Shown here piece after piece: positions 1 through 5,212 of a stretch of 7,923 nucleotides of DNA; within the stretch, counting starts at the first letter, position 1, and each line of letters begins with the position of its first letter. The notes under the pieces were generated by a model, which saw only the letters and a program-made list of their open reading frames with translations, had not been told where the DNA came from and did not search any database. The DNA is from Phycisphaerales bacterium (GTDB taxonomy: Bacteria > Planctomycetota > Phycisphaerae > Phycisphaerales > SM1A02): contig VERO01000100.1 of NCBI GenBank assembly GCA_018882625.1, positions 1-7,923 on the forward strand. The letters are read 5' to 3'. Position numbers and translations under genes: made by a program.

Positions 1-875
1 ACGCCCGCTCAATGGCGGGCGATGGGCCAGGCGCTGCGAGCACCGAACCCTCGCGCGTCACCGAGCTCTCGCTCAATCTCAACTCCTCGATGGTCCAGGT
101 GCAGGCGCCTCGGCTCACCCTCGCCAACGGTCTCCTCAGCGTCGGGCAGTCGCAGCCGATGCAAGGCAGCATCACGATCTCTCCAGCGCTCAAGGACTGG
201 GTGCTCGAGCAGATCAACCCGGTCTTCTCCGACATCGTCTCGGCGCCTCCCGTCAAGTGGCGGATTCCGTCGATCCAGTTCCCGCTCGACGGCGACATGT
301 CGCGCCTCAGCGGTGCGCTGCAGGTCGAGGTCGGCGAGGTTCGGCTCAAGCGGAGCAACCAGTTCGCGGGGAGCCTCATCGTCGCGGAGGGCTCGACCGA
401 CGGGTCGGTGCCTGCGCTGATCGAGCCGCTGCGCGTCGAGATCTCCTCGGGCCGGTTGACCTACCGCGACTTCAGGCTGCTCATCGGCCGTTTCTCGAAC
501 GACTGGCAGAACAAGCTGAACATGTCCGGCGACATCGACCTGACGCGGAAGCCTCCCTACGTGAACAAGATCTCATTCGAGGTCCCGTTCCAGTCGATCG
601 CGAGGACGGCGGCCGGATTCAAGCAGATCGCGGGGCTTGCGGAGCAGATCACGAAGGCGATTCAGGGACTGCCCATCGACCCCGGCACGCTGCTGCTTGT
701 CGACATCTCCTACTCCGGTCCGCTTGCGGGCGCCGATGGCTCGCCTGCCCAGCTGACCGAGGCCTACAGCGTGCGCATCGACGAGCAGGCGCTCGAGCGC
801 GTCACCGTGCAGGACGTCGTGGGCACGATCAAGGGCATCGCCGACCTGTTCAGGAAGAAGAAGCCCCAGCCGTGA
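1..875 (+). CDS. Unrecognised protein, 3' part only (possible AsmA-like)
   Basis: The frame is open from the left edge (first whole codon at base 3) to a TGA at 873-875. The first ATG is at 12, but nothing marks it as a true start, so the N-terminus probably lies outside the window. From that ATG there are 287 residues. The visible part has no predicted membrane span and no cysteines. It alternates hydrophobic and polar residues as beta-strand proteins do (for example LRVEISSGRLTYRDFRLLIG and LNMSGDIDLTR), and it ends in a short amphipathic helix followed by the basic tail KKKPQP. Repeated strand-rich text with 'SGDIDL'-type phrases recalls the C-terminal part of AsmA/TamB-like envelope proteins, but I cannot identify a specific family. 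The coding frame itself is convincing: codon choice is consistent, and the gene stops just before the convergent nuoI. The function is unknown. Confidence 0.75.
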   Translation, partial: ARSMAGDGPGAASTEPSRVTELSLNLNSSMVQVQAPRLTLANGLLSVGQSQPMQGSITISPALKDWVLEQINPVFSDIVSAPPVKWRIPSIQFPLDGDMSRLSGALQVEVGEVRLKRSNQFAGSLIVAEGSTDGSVPALIEPLRVEISSGRLTYRDFRLLIGRFSNDWQNKLNMSGDIDLTRKPPYVNKISFEVPFQSIARTAAGFKQIAGLAEQITKAIQGLPIDPGTLLLVDISYSGPLAGADGSPAQLTEAYSVRIDEQALERVTVQDVVGTIKGIADLFRKKKPQP

Positions 876-880
876 TGAGG

Positions 881-904
881 GTGTCGCGCGAAGCGCGCGA
901 TCAC
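881..904. terminator. CG-rich hairpin between convergent gene ends
   Basis: TCGCGCG (884-890) and CGCGCGA (894-900) form a perfect 7-bp stem around an AAG loop. GTG (881-883) and CAC (902-904) can lengthen it if T901 is bulged. It lies between the TGA of the upstream + gene (873-875) and the stop of nuoI (901-903 on the - strand), where one bidirectional 3'-end structure would serve both transcripts. No T-tract follows on either strand, so it is not a classical intrinsic terminator. It could be a transcript-end stabiliser or a chance CG-rich inverted repeat. Confidence 0.4.
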
Positions 905-1458
905 ATCGGCTTCTCGCCGACGGTCTCGTCGTAGACCTGCAGCAGCTTCGCCTTGTCGAAGATCAGCTCCTGGCGCGAGAGGCCGGTCACCTCGTAGTGC
1001 GGGGTGAGCTCGATGGCGTCCACCGGGCACGCCTCCTCGCACATGCCGCAGTAGATGCAGCGCAGCTCGTCGATGTCGAACTGCTTGGGGTACTTCTCGC
1101 GGTCCTCCCACGGGCTCTCGTCGGCGACGATGTGGATGCAGTTGGCCGGGCAGGCGGTCGCGCACATGAAGCAGGCGACGCACCGCACACGACCGTCCTC
1201 GTCCTTGTTGAGGCGGTGCACGCCGCGGAAGTAGGGCCGGTACTGGCCGCCCTCCTCGACAGGGCGGTCATCGCGCTTCTGCTCGGGGTACTGGACCACC
1301 CAGATGTTCTTCTTGTTGCTGCCGTTGCGCCCGATGTTCTCGAGGCAGTGGCGCATCGTGGTGCCGAGCCCCTTGATGATCGAGGGGACGAAGAGGCTCT
1401 CGGCGCGGTTGAGGCGCTTCGGCGTGACGTCGATGACCTCGTCGTCTCTGATCGGCAT
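901..1458 (-). CDS. nuoI: NADH-quinone oxidoreductase subunit I (NuoI), 2x[4Fe-4S]
   Basis: A 185-residue ferredoxin-like subunit of respiratory complex I. In this family it carries clusters N6a and N6b, which pass electrons along the cytoplasmic arm towards quinone. Two full cysteine motifs are visible: C93-x2-C96-x2-C99-x3-C103-P and C134-x2-C137-x2-C140-x3-C144-P. The spacing between them and the text 'RCIYCGMCEEACPVDAIEL' are typical of NuoI rather than small soluble ferredoxins. The region around residues 22-40 (LFVPSIIKGLGTTMRHCLE) matches the N-terminal membrane-contacting helix of NuoI. I chose the ATG at 1458. A GGGGAGGG stretch lies upstream but at about 20 nt, so the Shine-Dalgarno support is weak. 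No other nuo gene is in the window: the downstream neighbour converges and the upstream neighbour diverges, so this copy is apparently transcribed alone. A paralogous two-cluster ferredoxin is the main alternative. Confidence 0.9.
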   Translation of the reverse strand: MPIRDDEVIDVTPKRLNRAESLFVPSIIKGLGTTMRHCLENIGRNGSNKKNIWVVQYPEQKRDDRPVEEGGQYRPYFRGVHRLNKDEDGRVRCVACFMCATACPANCIHIVADESPWEDREKYPKQFDIDELRCIYCGMCEEACPVDAIELTPHYEVTGLSRQELIFDKAKLLQVYDETVGEKPM

Positions 1459-1468
1459 TGGGTCGGAA

Positions 1469-1478
1469 TGGTAGCTAC
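1469..1478. promoter_or_regulatory. 10-bp palindrome in the nuoI/atp divergent gap
   Basis: GGTAGCTACC is a perfect palindrome between the nuoI start (1458, -) and the first likely atpZ start (1488, +). The central TAGCTA could act as a -10-like element in either direction, or the whole could be an operator half-turn. I find no convincing -35 hexamer for either strand. The position is what makes it worth listing; the sequence alone is weak evidence. Confidence 0.25.
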
Positions 1479-1487
1479 CCTCCCCGC

Positions 1488-1925
1488 GTGGGTACGCCGC
1501 AGCCGCAGGAATCCCGCCCATTGCGCGATGTGCCCGATGCCGCGGGCGCCGCAGGCCGCGCGCGGGCCGCCGAGCAGGAGGTGCGGCGCGAGGCCGACAG
1601 CATCGAGCGTCGCGTGGGGTTCCAGATGCTCGGCTTGGGCTGGCAGATGACTGCAGAGGTGCTTGCAGGTGCGTTCCTGGGGTGGGGCGTCGATCACTTC
1701 TTCGGGACAGCGCCCAAGGGCGTGCTGGTCGGGTCGCTTGTCGGCATCGCGGTGGCTGTCTTCTCGCTGGTGCGCGGCGGGCTGCGCCTCTACAAGTCTG
1801 TGGACCGCGCCGATGCGATGCGCCGCGCCGCTCGGACGGCATCAGATGCAGCGGCACGGCCAGCGACCCAGGATGCCGGCGGCAGCAGTTCAGGATCGGG
1901 TCCGGGCCGGGAGGCCCAGCAGTGA
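1488..1925 (+). CDS. atpZ: AtpZ/AtpI-family ATP synthase accessory membrane protein
   Basis: A small two-helix membrane protein of the family often called 'ATPase gene 1' (AtpZ), commonly encoded just before the F1Fo genes. Elsewhere it acts with AtpI and has been linked to Mg2+ supply and c-ring assembly. From the GTG at 1488 it has 145 residues: a charged, Ala/Arg/Glu-rich N-terminal segment (about 20-43), the family's 'GLGWQMTAEVLAGAFLGWGVDHFFG' helix (about 49-73; residues shown for recognition of the G..GW and D69 pattern), a second helix (about 78-97) ending in the basic 'VRGGLRLYK', and a polar Ser/Gly-rich tail. The start is uncertain. The frame is open back to a TTG at 1458, and a TTG at 1521 has AGGA (1507-1510) ten bases upstream; GTG 1530 is another option. 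The stop overlaps the next gene's GTG by 4 bp, so translation is probably coupled. Confidence 0.78.
   Translation: MGTPQPQESRPLRDVPDAAGAAGRARAAEQEVRREADSIERRVGFQMLGLGWQMTAEVLAGAFLGWGVDHFFGTAPKGVLVGSLVGIAVAVFSLVRGGLRLYKSVDRADAMRRAARTASDAAARPATQDAGGSSSGSGPGREAQQ
1908..1914 (+). promoter_or_regulatory. Strong Shine-Dalgarno for the atpI-like gene
   Basis: CGGGAGG lies 7 nt before the GTG at 1922. It supports that GTG as the start even though the same frame stays open much further upstream inside atpZ. It sits within the end of the atpZ coding sequence. Confidence 0.6.
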
Positions 1926-2371
1926 ACACCACGCCTGCTGCACCACCCGAGCCCATGGCCCGCGTGCCGTGGAAGAGCACGCTGATCGCAGGGGTGGTCG
2001 CCGCAGGTCTGTCATGCGCGGGGTGGTGGGCGGGCTGTCGCCTGCTCGCCCCGACCGTCGAATTGAGTCCGGATACGGTCCGGATCGGCTGCTCCGGCAT
2101 CATCCTGACATGGGTGGTGGCGGCGCTCTCCATGCTGGCCCTGACCCCCTGGACGGCCCGCCCATTCAGCACGCTGGCGGCCCTCTGGATGGGGTCGACC
2201 ATCATCCGGCTGCTGGTGACTCCCGCAGGGGCCTACCTGCTATATTTGTCCTCCCCTTCGGCGCCCAAGGCGCTCGCGCTTGCGGTTGGGCTGGGCTACT
2301 TCGTCCAGCTGATGACTGAGGCAAGCTCGATCGCGGCCGGGTTGGCGAAGGCCCTGGTACCCACCAAATGA
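1922..2371 (+). CDS. atpI: AtpI-like four-helix membrane protein (ATP synthase subunit I-like)
   Basis: 149 residues from the GTG at 1922, which overlaps the atpZ stop as GTGA and has a good Shine-Dalgarno upstream. After a Pro/Ala-rich N-terminus there are four hydrophobic spans, at about residues 19-43, 54-75, 83-109 and 116-142. The third contains Arg96 next to 'GSTIIRLL', and the fourth carries Gln129 and Glu133. Size, four-helix layout and position directly ahead of atpB match AtpI, the non-structural Fo protein that helps assemble or stabilise the c-ring in other bacteria. Sequence identity to known AtpI is not obvious by eye, so the assignment leans on topology and gene order. Its TGA overlaps the atpB ATG (ATGA), so it is very likely co-translated with atpB. 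The alternative is an unrelated membrane protein co-opted into the operon. Confidence 0.62.
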   Translation: MNTTPAAPPEPMARVPWKSTLIAGVVAAGLSCAGWWAGCRLLAPTVELSPDTVRIGCSGIILTWVVAALSMLALTPWTARPFSTLAALWMGSTIIRLLVTPAGAYLLYLSSPSAPKALALAVGLGYFVQLMTEASSIAAGLAKALVPTK

Positions 2372-3348
2372 CCTCCTTCCTCACCGCCACGAGCGTCCTT
2401 GACCTGATTGCCGCCGGCGGCAACCCGATCAACCACATCGTCGACAAGAAGGCCTTTGGCACCACCTGGCTCTGGCTGAGCATGCTGTCGCTGGCGGTCG
2501 CGGGTGCGCTTGCGCTGCTGATCATGGCCCGGGCAGCCAAGGCGATCGCGACCGGGCCGGAGTCGATGGGTCACGAGCGCTACGTGACCAAGGGTCGCCT
2601 GTCGCAGCTGGTCGAGACGATCTCCCTGTACCTGCGCGACGAGATGCTCAAGCCGGTGATGGGCGAGCGCCTCGCGAATGCGTGGCTTCCGTTCCTTCTG
2701 GCGCAGTTCTTCCTGATCCTGACGCTCAACCTCTTCGGTCTCGTGCCGTTCTTCGACGCGCAGGAGTTCCTCTACGGGATCATGGGCAAGAAGCTCGATC
2801 CGCTGCCCCTTGACGAGACCCACGTGCTCTTCGGCGGCGCCGCGACGGCGAGCATCTCGGTGACGGCCGGCCTCGCCGTGTGCAGCTTCTTCGCGATCCT
2901 CTGGCAGTCGATCCGCGAGCTGGGCGTCAAGGGCACGCTCGAGCACCTCTGCGGAGGGCCCGATCTCGTGCGCGGGCCGCTCGTGCTCTGGCTCGTGATC
3001 CCGATCATCTTCGCGGTCGAGCTCGCAGGCATGTTCATCAAGCCGGCGGCGCTCGCTGTGCGTCTCTTCGCGAACATGGTGGCCGGGCACACGCTTCTGG
3101 TGGTGCTCTTTGGCTTCGGCGCATCCGCGTACAAGCTGGGCGTCGGCGGGGTGGCCGGCGTCACCGCAATCGCCGGCGTGTTCGCCGTCGCGATCACCTT
3201 CCTGGAGCTGTTTGTGGCCTTCCTGCAGTCGTTCGTGTTCATGTTCCTGACCGCGGTCTTCATCAGCCTGATGAGCCACGGCGACGAGCACCACGAGCAC
3301 GAGCATGAGCATGGCCACGGCGCGGAGGCGCACGCCCACGCGCACTGA
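2368..3348 (+). CDS. atpB: F1Fo ATP synthase subunit a
   Basis: The static half of the proton channel in Fo: protons pass through two half-channels around an essential arginine facing the c-ring. 326 residues, with hydrophobic helices at about 32-54, 105-127, 158-180, 203-222, 226-251 and 262-300. The arginine is Arg232 in 'AVRLFANMVAGH', equivalent to E. coli R210, with Asn236 matching N214. Gln287 in 'AFLQSFVFMFLT' matches Q252. The E. coli Glu219/His245 pair appears as His241/Glu280, the reversed arrangement known from mitochondria. The protein is longer than the E. coli subunit (about 270), partly from an insert near 128-157 and partly from a C-terminal tail with 10 His in the last 23 residues, which may bind metal. 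The start is the ATG overlapping the previous stop; there is no strong Shine-Dalgarno, consistent with translational coupling. Confidence 0.98.
   Translation: MTSFLTATSVLDLIAAGGNPINHIVDKKAFGTTWLWLSMLSLAVAGALALLIMARAAKAIATGPESMGHERYVTKGRLSQLVETISLYLRDEMLKPVMGERLANAWLPFLLAQFFLILTLNLFGLVPFFDAQEFLYGIMGKKLDPLPLDETHVLFGGAATASISVTAGLAVCSFFAILWQSIRELGVKGTLEHLCGGPDLVRGPLVLWLVIPIIFAVELAGMFIKPAALAVRLFANMVAGHTLLVVLFGFGASAYKLGVGGVAGVTAIAGVFAVAITFLELFVAFLQSFVFMFLTAVFISLMSHGDEHHEHEHEHGHGAEAHAHAH
3295..3312 (+). repeat. Hexanucleotide GAGCAY x3 in the atpB His-rich tail
   Basis: Three tandem GAGCAC/GAGCAT units encode Glu-His repeats in the C-terminal tail of subunit a. The short tandem array suggests that the tail can grow or shrink by slippage. 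It is in frame and part of the gene. Confidence 0.6.
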
Positions 3349-3365
3349 TTTTGGGGCTTTCGGAG

Positions 3366-3385
3366 CCGTGGCGCATGCGCCACGG
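3366..3385. promoter_or_regulatory. 20-bp perfect palindrome between atpB and atpE
   Basis: CCGTGGCGCATGCGCCACGG is fully self-complementary. As RNA it can form an 8-bp GC-rich stem with a CATG loop; as DNA it is an ideal dimer-binding site. It begins 18 bp after the atpB stop. No T-run follows, so it is unlikely to be a plain terminator. In the 157-bp atpB-atpE gap it could block 3' exonucleases, attenuate transcription, or mark a regulated start for atpE. A TATTCT at 3402-3407 might be a -10 element, but no good -35 stands at the right distance. The rest of the gap shows nothing else I can name. Confidence 0.5.
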
Positions 3386-3505
3386 GCGACCCTGAAGCCG
3401 CTATTCTCGTCGACCCTCCCGGCCGTGGGTGCCGGGGGGATGCAGAACCTCACCGAACCGGCGCAGCCCACAGCGCCAGCAGACTCACCGGAGACCTAGG
3501 ACGTC

Positions 3506-3841
3506 ATGAAGCCCATCGCACTCGCCACCCTCGCCTTTGCTGCACTCGCGCTGTTCGGCGACACCTCCGCTTTCGCGCAGGCTGCTGAAGCCGCCAAGGT
3601 CCCCGCGAACGCCATGAACTGGGGCTCCGGCCTCGGCGCCGGCCTCGCCGCCGCCTTCGCAGTGCTCGGCGCCGGTCTCGGCATCGGCCGCATCGGTGGC
3701 AGCGCCGTCGAGAGCATCGCGCGCCAGCCCGAGGTCGCCAACAAGATCTTCATCAACATGATCCTCACCGCCGCGCTCATCGAGGGTGTCGCCCTCTTCG
3801 CGGTCGTCGTCGGTCTGCTCGGCTTCCCGGCAGGGAGCTGA
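3506..3841 (+). CDS. atpE: F1Fo ATP synthase subunit c with N-terminal leader
   Basis: The c-ring rotor subunit that carries protons through the membrane. 111 residues against a usual 75-85. The excess is an N-terminal leader that looks like a signal peptide: MK, a hydrophobic stretch (about 3-17), then 'SAFAQA' with Ala-x-Ala sites at 22-24 and 24-26. Cleavage there would leave about 85 residues. Helix 1 (about 39-65) holds the GxGxGxG packing motif (GAGLGIGRIGG), the polar loop is 'ARQPE' (72-76), and helix 2 (about 80-106) holds the ion-carrying Glu93 in 'ALIEG'. The Na+-type ligands of Ilyobacter c (Gln32 and Ser66) are replaced by Ile60 and Gly94, so proton coupling is expected. The ATG at 3506 follows AGGA (3498-3501) at 4 nt and GGAG (3490-3493) at 12 nt. 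Palindromic structures flank the gene on both sides, as might suit its need for many copies per complex. Confidence 0.97.
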   Translation: MKPIALATLAFAALALFGDTSAFAQAAEAAKVPANAMNWGSGLGAGLAAAFAVLGAGLGIGRIGGSAVESIARQPEVANKIFINMILTAALIEGVALFAVVVGLLGFPAGS

Positions 3842-3851
3842 GTGTCGTTCC

Positions 3852-3877
3852 GGCCGTCGCGCATGGCGCTGGCGGCC
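3852..3877 (+). promoter_or_regulatory. Imperfect hairpin just after atpE
   Basis: GGCCG (3852-3856) pairs with CGGCC (3873-3877), and inner GCGC segments can pair around an ATG loop, giving an interrupted stem 10 bp past the atpE stop. It is weaker than the hairpin that follows at 3897-3928 and may be incidental in such GC-rich sequence. Confidence 0.25.
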
Positions 3878-3896
3878 GATCTTCGGTGAATCTCCC

Positions 3897-3928
3897 GGTT
3901 CCGGGCCTCCGCAAGGGGGCCCGGAACC
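3897..3928 (+). promoter_or_regulatory. 14-bp stem with GCAA tetraloop between atpE and atpF
   Basis: GGTTCCGGGCCTCC (3897-3910) pairs with GGGGGCCCGGAACC (3915-3928). Thirteen of the 14 pairs are Watson-Crick and one is G-U. The loop is GCAA, a GNRA tetraloop. No T-tract follows, so full termination is unlikely. Known precedents make an RNA role likely: hairpins after atpE-like genes can act as attenuators or protect the upstream message from 3' decay, raising subunit c output above that of b, delta and alpha. The atpF ribosome-binding region begins about 10 bases after the stem. Confidence 0.65.
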
Positions 3929-3938
3929 TTCCCGAGAC

Positions 3939-3943
3939 AGAGG
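3939..3943 (+). promoter_or_regulatory. Shine-Dalgarno of atpF
   Basis: AGAGG lies 6 nt before the ATG at 3950 and just past the strong intercistronic hairpin. It supports independent initiation of atpF rather than coupling to atpE, whose stop is 108 bp away. Confidence 0.45.
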
Positions 3944-3949
3944 CGCCCC

Positions 3950-4468
3950 ATGCACCTGATCGCCGCCGCAAACCCGATCGCATTCGAGCTGCTGCCCTTC
4001 GGCACCGCCGTCGCGGTCTTCGTCATCTTCTTCCTGATCTTCCGCTTCAAGATCTGGCCCGGCATCGCCAAGGGCCTCGACGAGCGCAACGACAAGATCA
4101 TCTCGGAGATCAAGGCCGCCGAGCAGGCGCGCCATGCCGCCAAGGCCAAGCAGGACGAGCTCGAGGCCAAGATGCGCGACGCGCTCGAGCAGGCCGATCG
4201 CATGATCCGCGAGGCGAAGGCCGAGGCGCTGCGCGCAGGCCAGGAGATCCGCGCCAAGAACGAGGCGGAGCTCGCCGAGCGCATCAAGCGCGCCAGCGAC
4301 GAGATCGAGGCTGCGCGCCGTGCGGCCGTGGCCGACATCCAGGCGCAGGCGTCGGACCTTGGCGTGTCGATCGCGCGCCGCATCCTTGGCCGCAGCATCA
4401 ATGCCGAGGACCAGAAGAAGCTGGTCGAGGAGAGCCTGCGCGAGTACGCGGGCACGGGCCGCAACTGA
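3950..4468 (+). CDS. atpF: F1Fo ATP synthase subunit b
   Basis: The peripheral stalk subunit that, as a dimer, holds the F1 head still against the rotating c-ring. 172 residues, within the normal bacterial range (about 155-180). There is one membrane helix at about 14-32, the expected 'P' kink after it (WPGIAKGLDERNDKI, 36-50), and then a long highly charged Ala/Glu/Lys/Arg helix (about 42-145) with heptad-like spacing and no prolines, typical of the right-handed stalk coiled coil. The C-terminal 'SDLGVSIARRILGRSI' (135-150) matches the delta-binding end. Only one b gene is present, with no b' copy in the window, so a b2 homodimer is inferred. A 48-bp gap follows before atpH, with no clear structure. 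Confidence 0.97.
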   Translation: MHLIAAANPIAFELLPFGTAVAVFVIFFLIFRFKIWPGIAKGLDERNDKIISEIKAAEQARHAAKAKQDELEAKMRDALEQADRMIREAKAEALRAGQEIRAKNEAELAERIKRASDEIEAARRAAVADIQAQASDLGVSIARRILGRSINAEDQKKLVEESLREYAGTGRN

Positions 4469-4516
4469 TCCGCTGGCCTCACGAACCCGCCGCCCACACT
4501 GCCCCGAGACCACACA

Positions 4517-5122
4517 GTGCCCACTGCAGCCCCATCTGAAGTCGCGACCGTCTACGCGAACGCGCTCTTCGAGCTCGCGAGGTCCGCGGGTGGCGATGCG
4601 GGCGCTGCCGAGATGGGCGAGGAGCTCACGGCATTGTGCGAGATCGTGCGCTCGGATGTGCGCCTGCGGCGCTTCATTGAGAGCCCCGTGATCGGCGCCG
4701 CCAAGCGCGCCGCCGCGCTCGAGAGGATGCTCAAGGGCCGCGTCAGCGACCGGCTGCTCACCTTCCTGATGGTGCTCAACCGCAAGGGCCGCCTCGGTGC
4801 GCTGCTTCCCGTGTGCGATGCGTACGACGCCACGCTGCAGCAGGCCTTCGGCAAGACCGAGGTCGATGTCTACACCGTCGATGGCGCGGCGCCGTCGCCT
4901 GAGTCGCAGCAGGTGATGCGCGAGCGCATCAAGGCCGCAACCGGCAAGGACCCCGTCTTCCACTTCTACGCCGACCCGCACATGGTGGGCGGCGTGAAGT
5001 TCCGCATCGGCGACCAGCTCGTGGACGGCTCGGTCGCCACCCGCCTGCGCAGGATGCGCAGCGCGCTGATCGACAAGGGCGGCGCGCGCGTGCGAGCCGC
5101 CACGAAGGACTTCCTCGGATGA
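4517..5122 (+). CDS. atpH: F1Fo ATP synthase subunit delta
   Basis: The delta (OSCP-type) subunit that caps the F1 head and ties alpha to the b stalk. 201 residues, slightly longer than the usual 175-185. The N-terminal helical domain shows the family text 'VATVYANALFELA' (9-21) and 'FLMVLNRKGRL' (83-93). The C-terminal part has the family signature 'VGGVKFRIGDQLVDGSV' (157-173) followed by a basic helix (RLRRMR). The start is taken as the GTG at 4517, because no ATG occurs in the family's N-terminal region and the encoded text begins just before the conserved helix. The Shine-Dalgarno is poor (CGAG about 8 nt upstream), so expression may be modest, as expected for a single-copy subunit. It precedes atpA by 90 bp. 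Confidence 0.96.
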   Translation: MPTAAPSEVATVYANALFELARSAGGDAGAAEMGEELTALCEIVRSDVRLRRFIESPVIGAAKRAAALERMLKGRVSDRLLTFLMVLNRKGRLGALLPVCDAYDATLQQAFGKTEVDVYTVDGAAPSPESQQVMRERIKAATGKDPVFHFYADPHMVGGVKFRIGDQLVDGSVATRLRRMRSALIDKGGARVRAATKDFLG

Positions 5123-5128
5123 CGCGCC

Positions 5129-5166
5129 GGCGCGGATGGGCGGAACAGGAGCCCGCCCCTCGCGCC
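5129..5166 (+). promoter_or_regulatory. Two-part hairpin between atpH and atpA
   Basis: GGCGCG (5129-5134) pairs with CGCGCC (5161-5166), and GGGCGG (5138-5143) pairs with CCGCCC (5153-5158). The two halves are separated by a small GAT/CT internal loop and closed by a 9-base loop. It starts 7 bp after the atpH stop and ends about 46 bp before the atpA GTG. No T-run follows. Likely roles are mRNA stabilisation or a processing boundary ahead of atpA; chance pairing in GC-rich sequence is possible. Confidence 0.45.
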
Positions 5167-5201
5167 ACGCATCGAACCCAAACGCCTCGCTGAACAGCAC
5201 C

Positions 5202-5205
5202 GGAG
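5202..5205 (+). promoter_or_regulatory. Shine-Dalgarno that sets the atpA GTG start
   Basis: GGAG lies 7 nt before the GTG at 5213. No ATG is available near the conserved N-terminus of subunit alpha, so this site supports GTG as the true start. Confidence 0.55.
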
Positions 5206-5212
5206 CACAGAC

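Noticed and set aside
1682..1921. Longer atpI-like protein starting inside atpZ
   Set aside because: The upstream portion is out of frame with atpZ and Arg/Gly-rich. The GTG at 1922 has a strong Shine-Dalgarno and the usual GTGA overlap.
1459..2205. N-terminal extension of nuoI upstream of 1458 on the - strand (frame open to 2205)
   Set aside because: The extra text is Arg/Pro/Ala-rich, unlike NuoI, and overlaps the atpZ and atpI genes. The ATG at 1458 gives a normal NuoI length.
3402..3407. TATTCT as the -10 element of a promoter for atpE
   Set aside because: No acceptable -35 lies 16-18 bp upstream; that region is occupied by the palindrome. It is mentioned only as a possibility under the palindrome entry.
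2296..3471. A 391-codon - strand frame opposite atpB
   Set aside because: It is a shadow of atpB: Glu/His/Arg-rich composition without domains, and no ribosome-binding site.
3305..3499. A 64-codon + frame in the atpB-atpE gap
   Set aside because: It starts inside the atpB tail out of frame, covers the palindrome, and encodes Thr/Ala/Pro-rich text with no recognisable feature.
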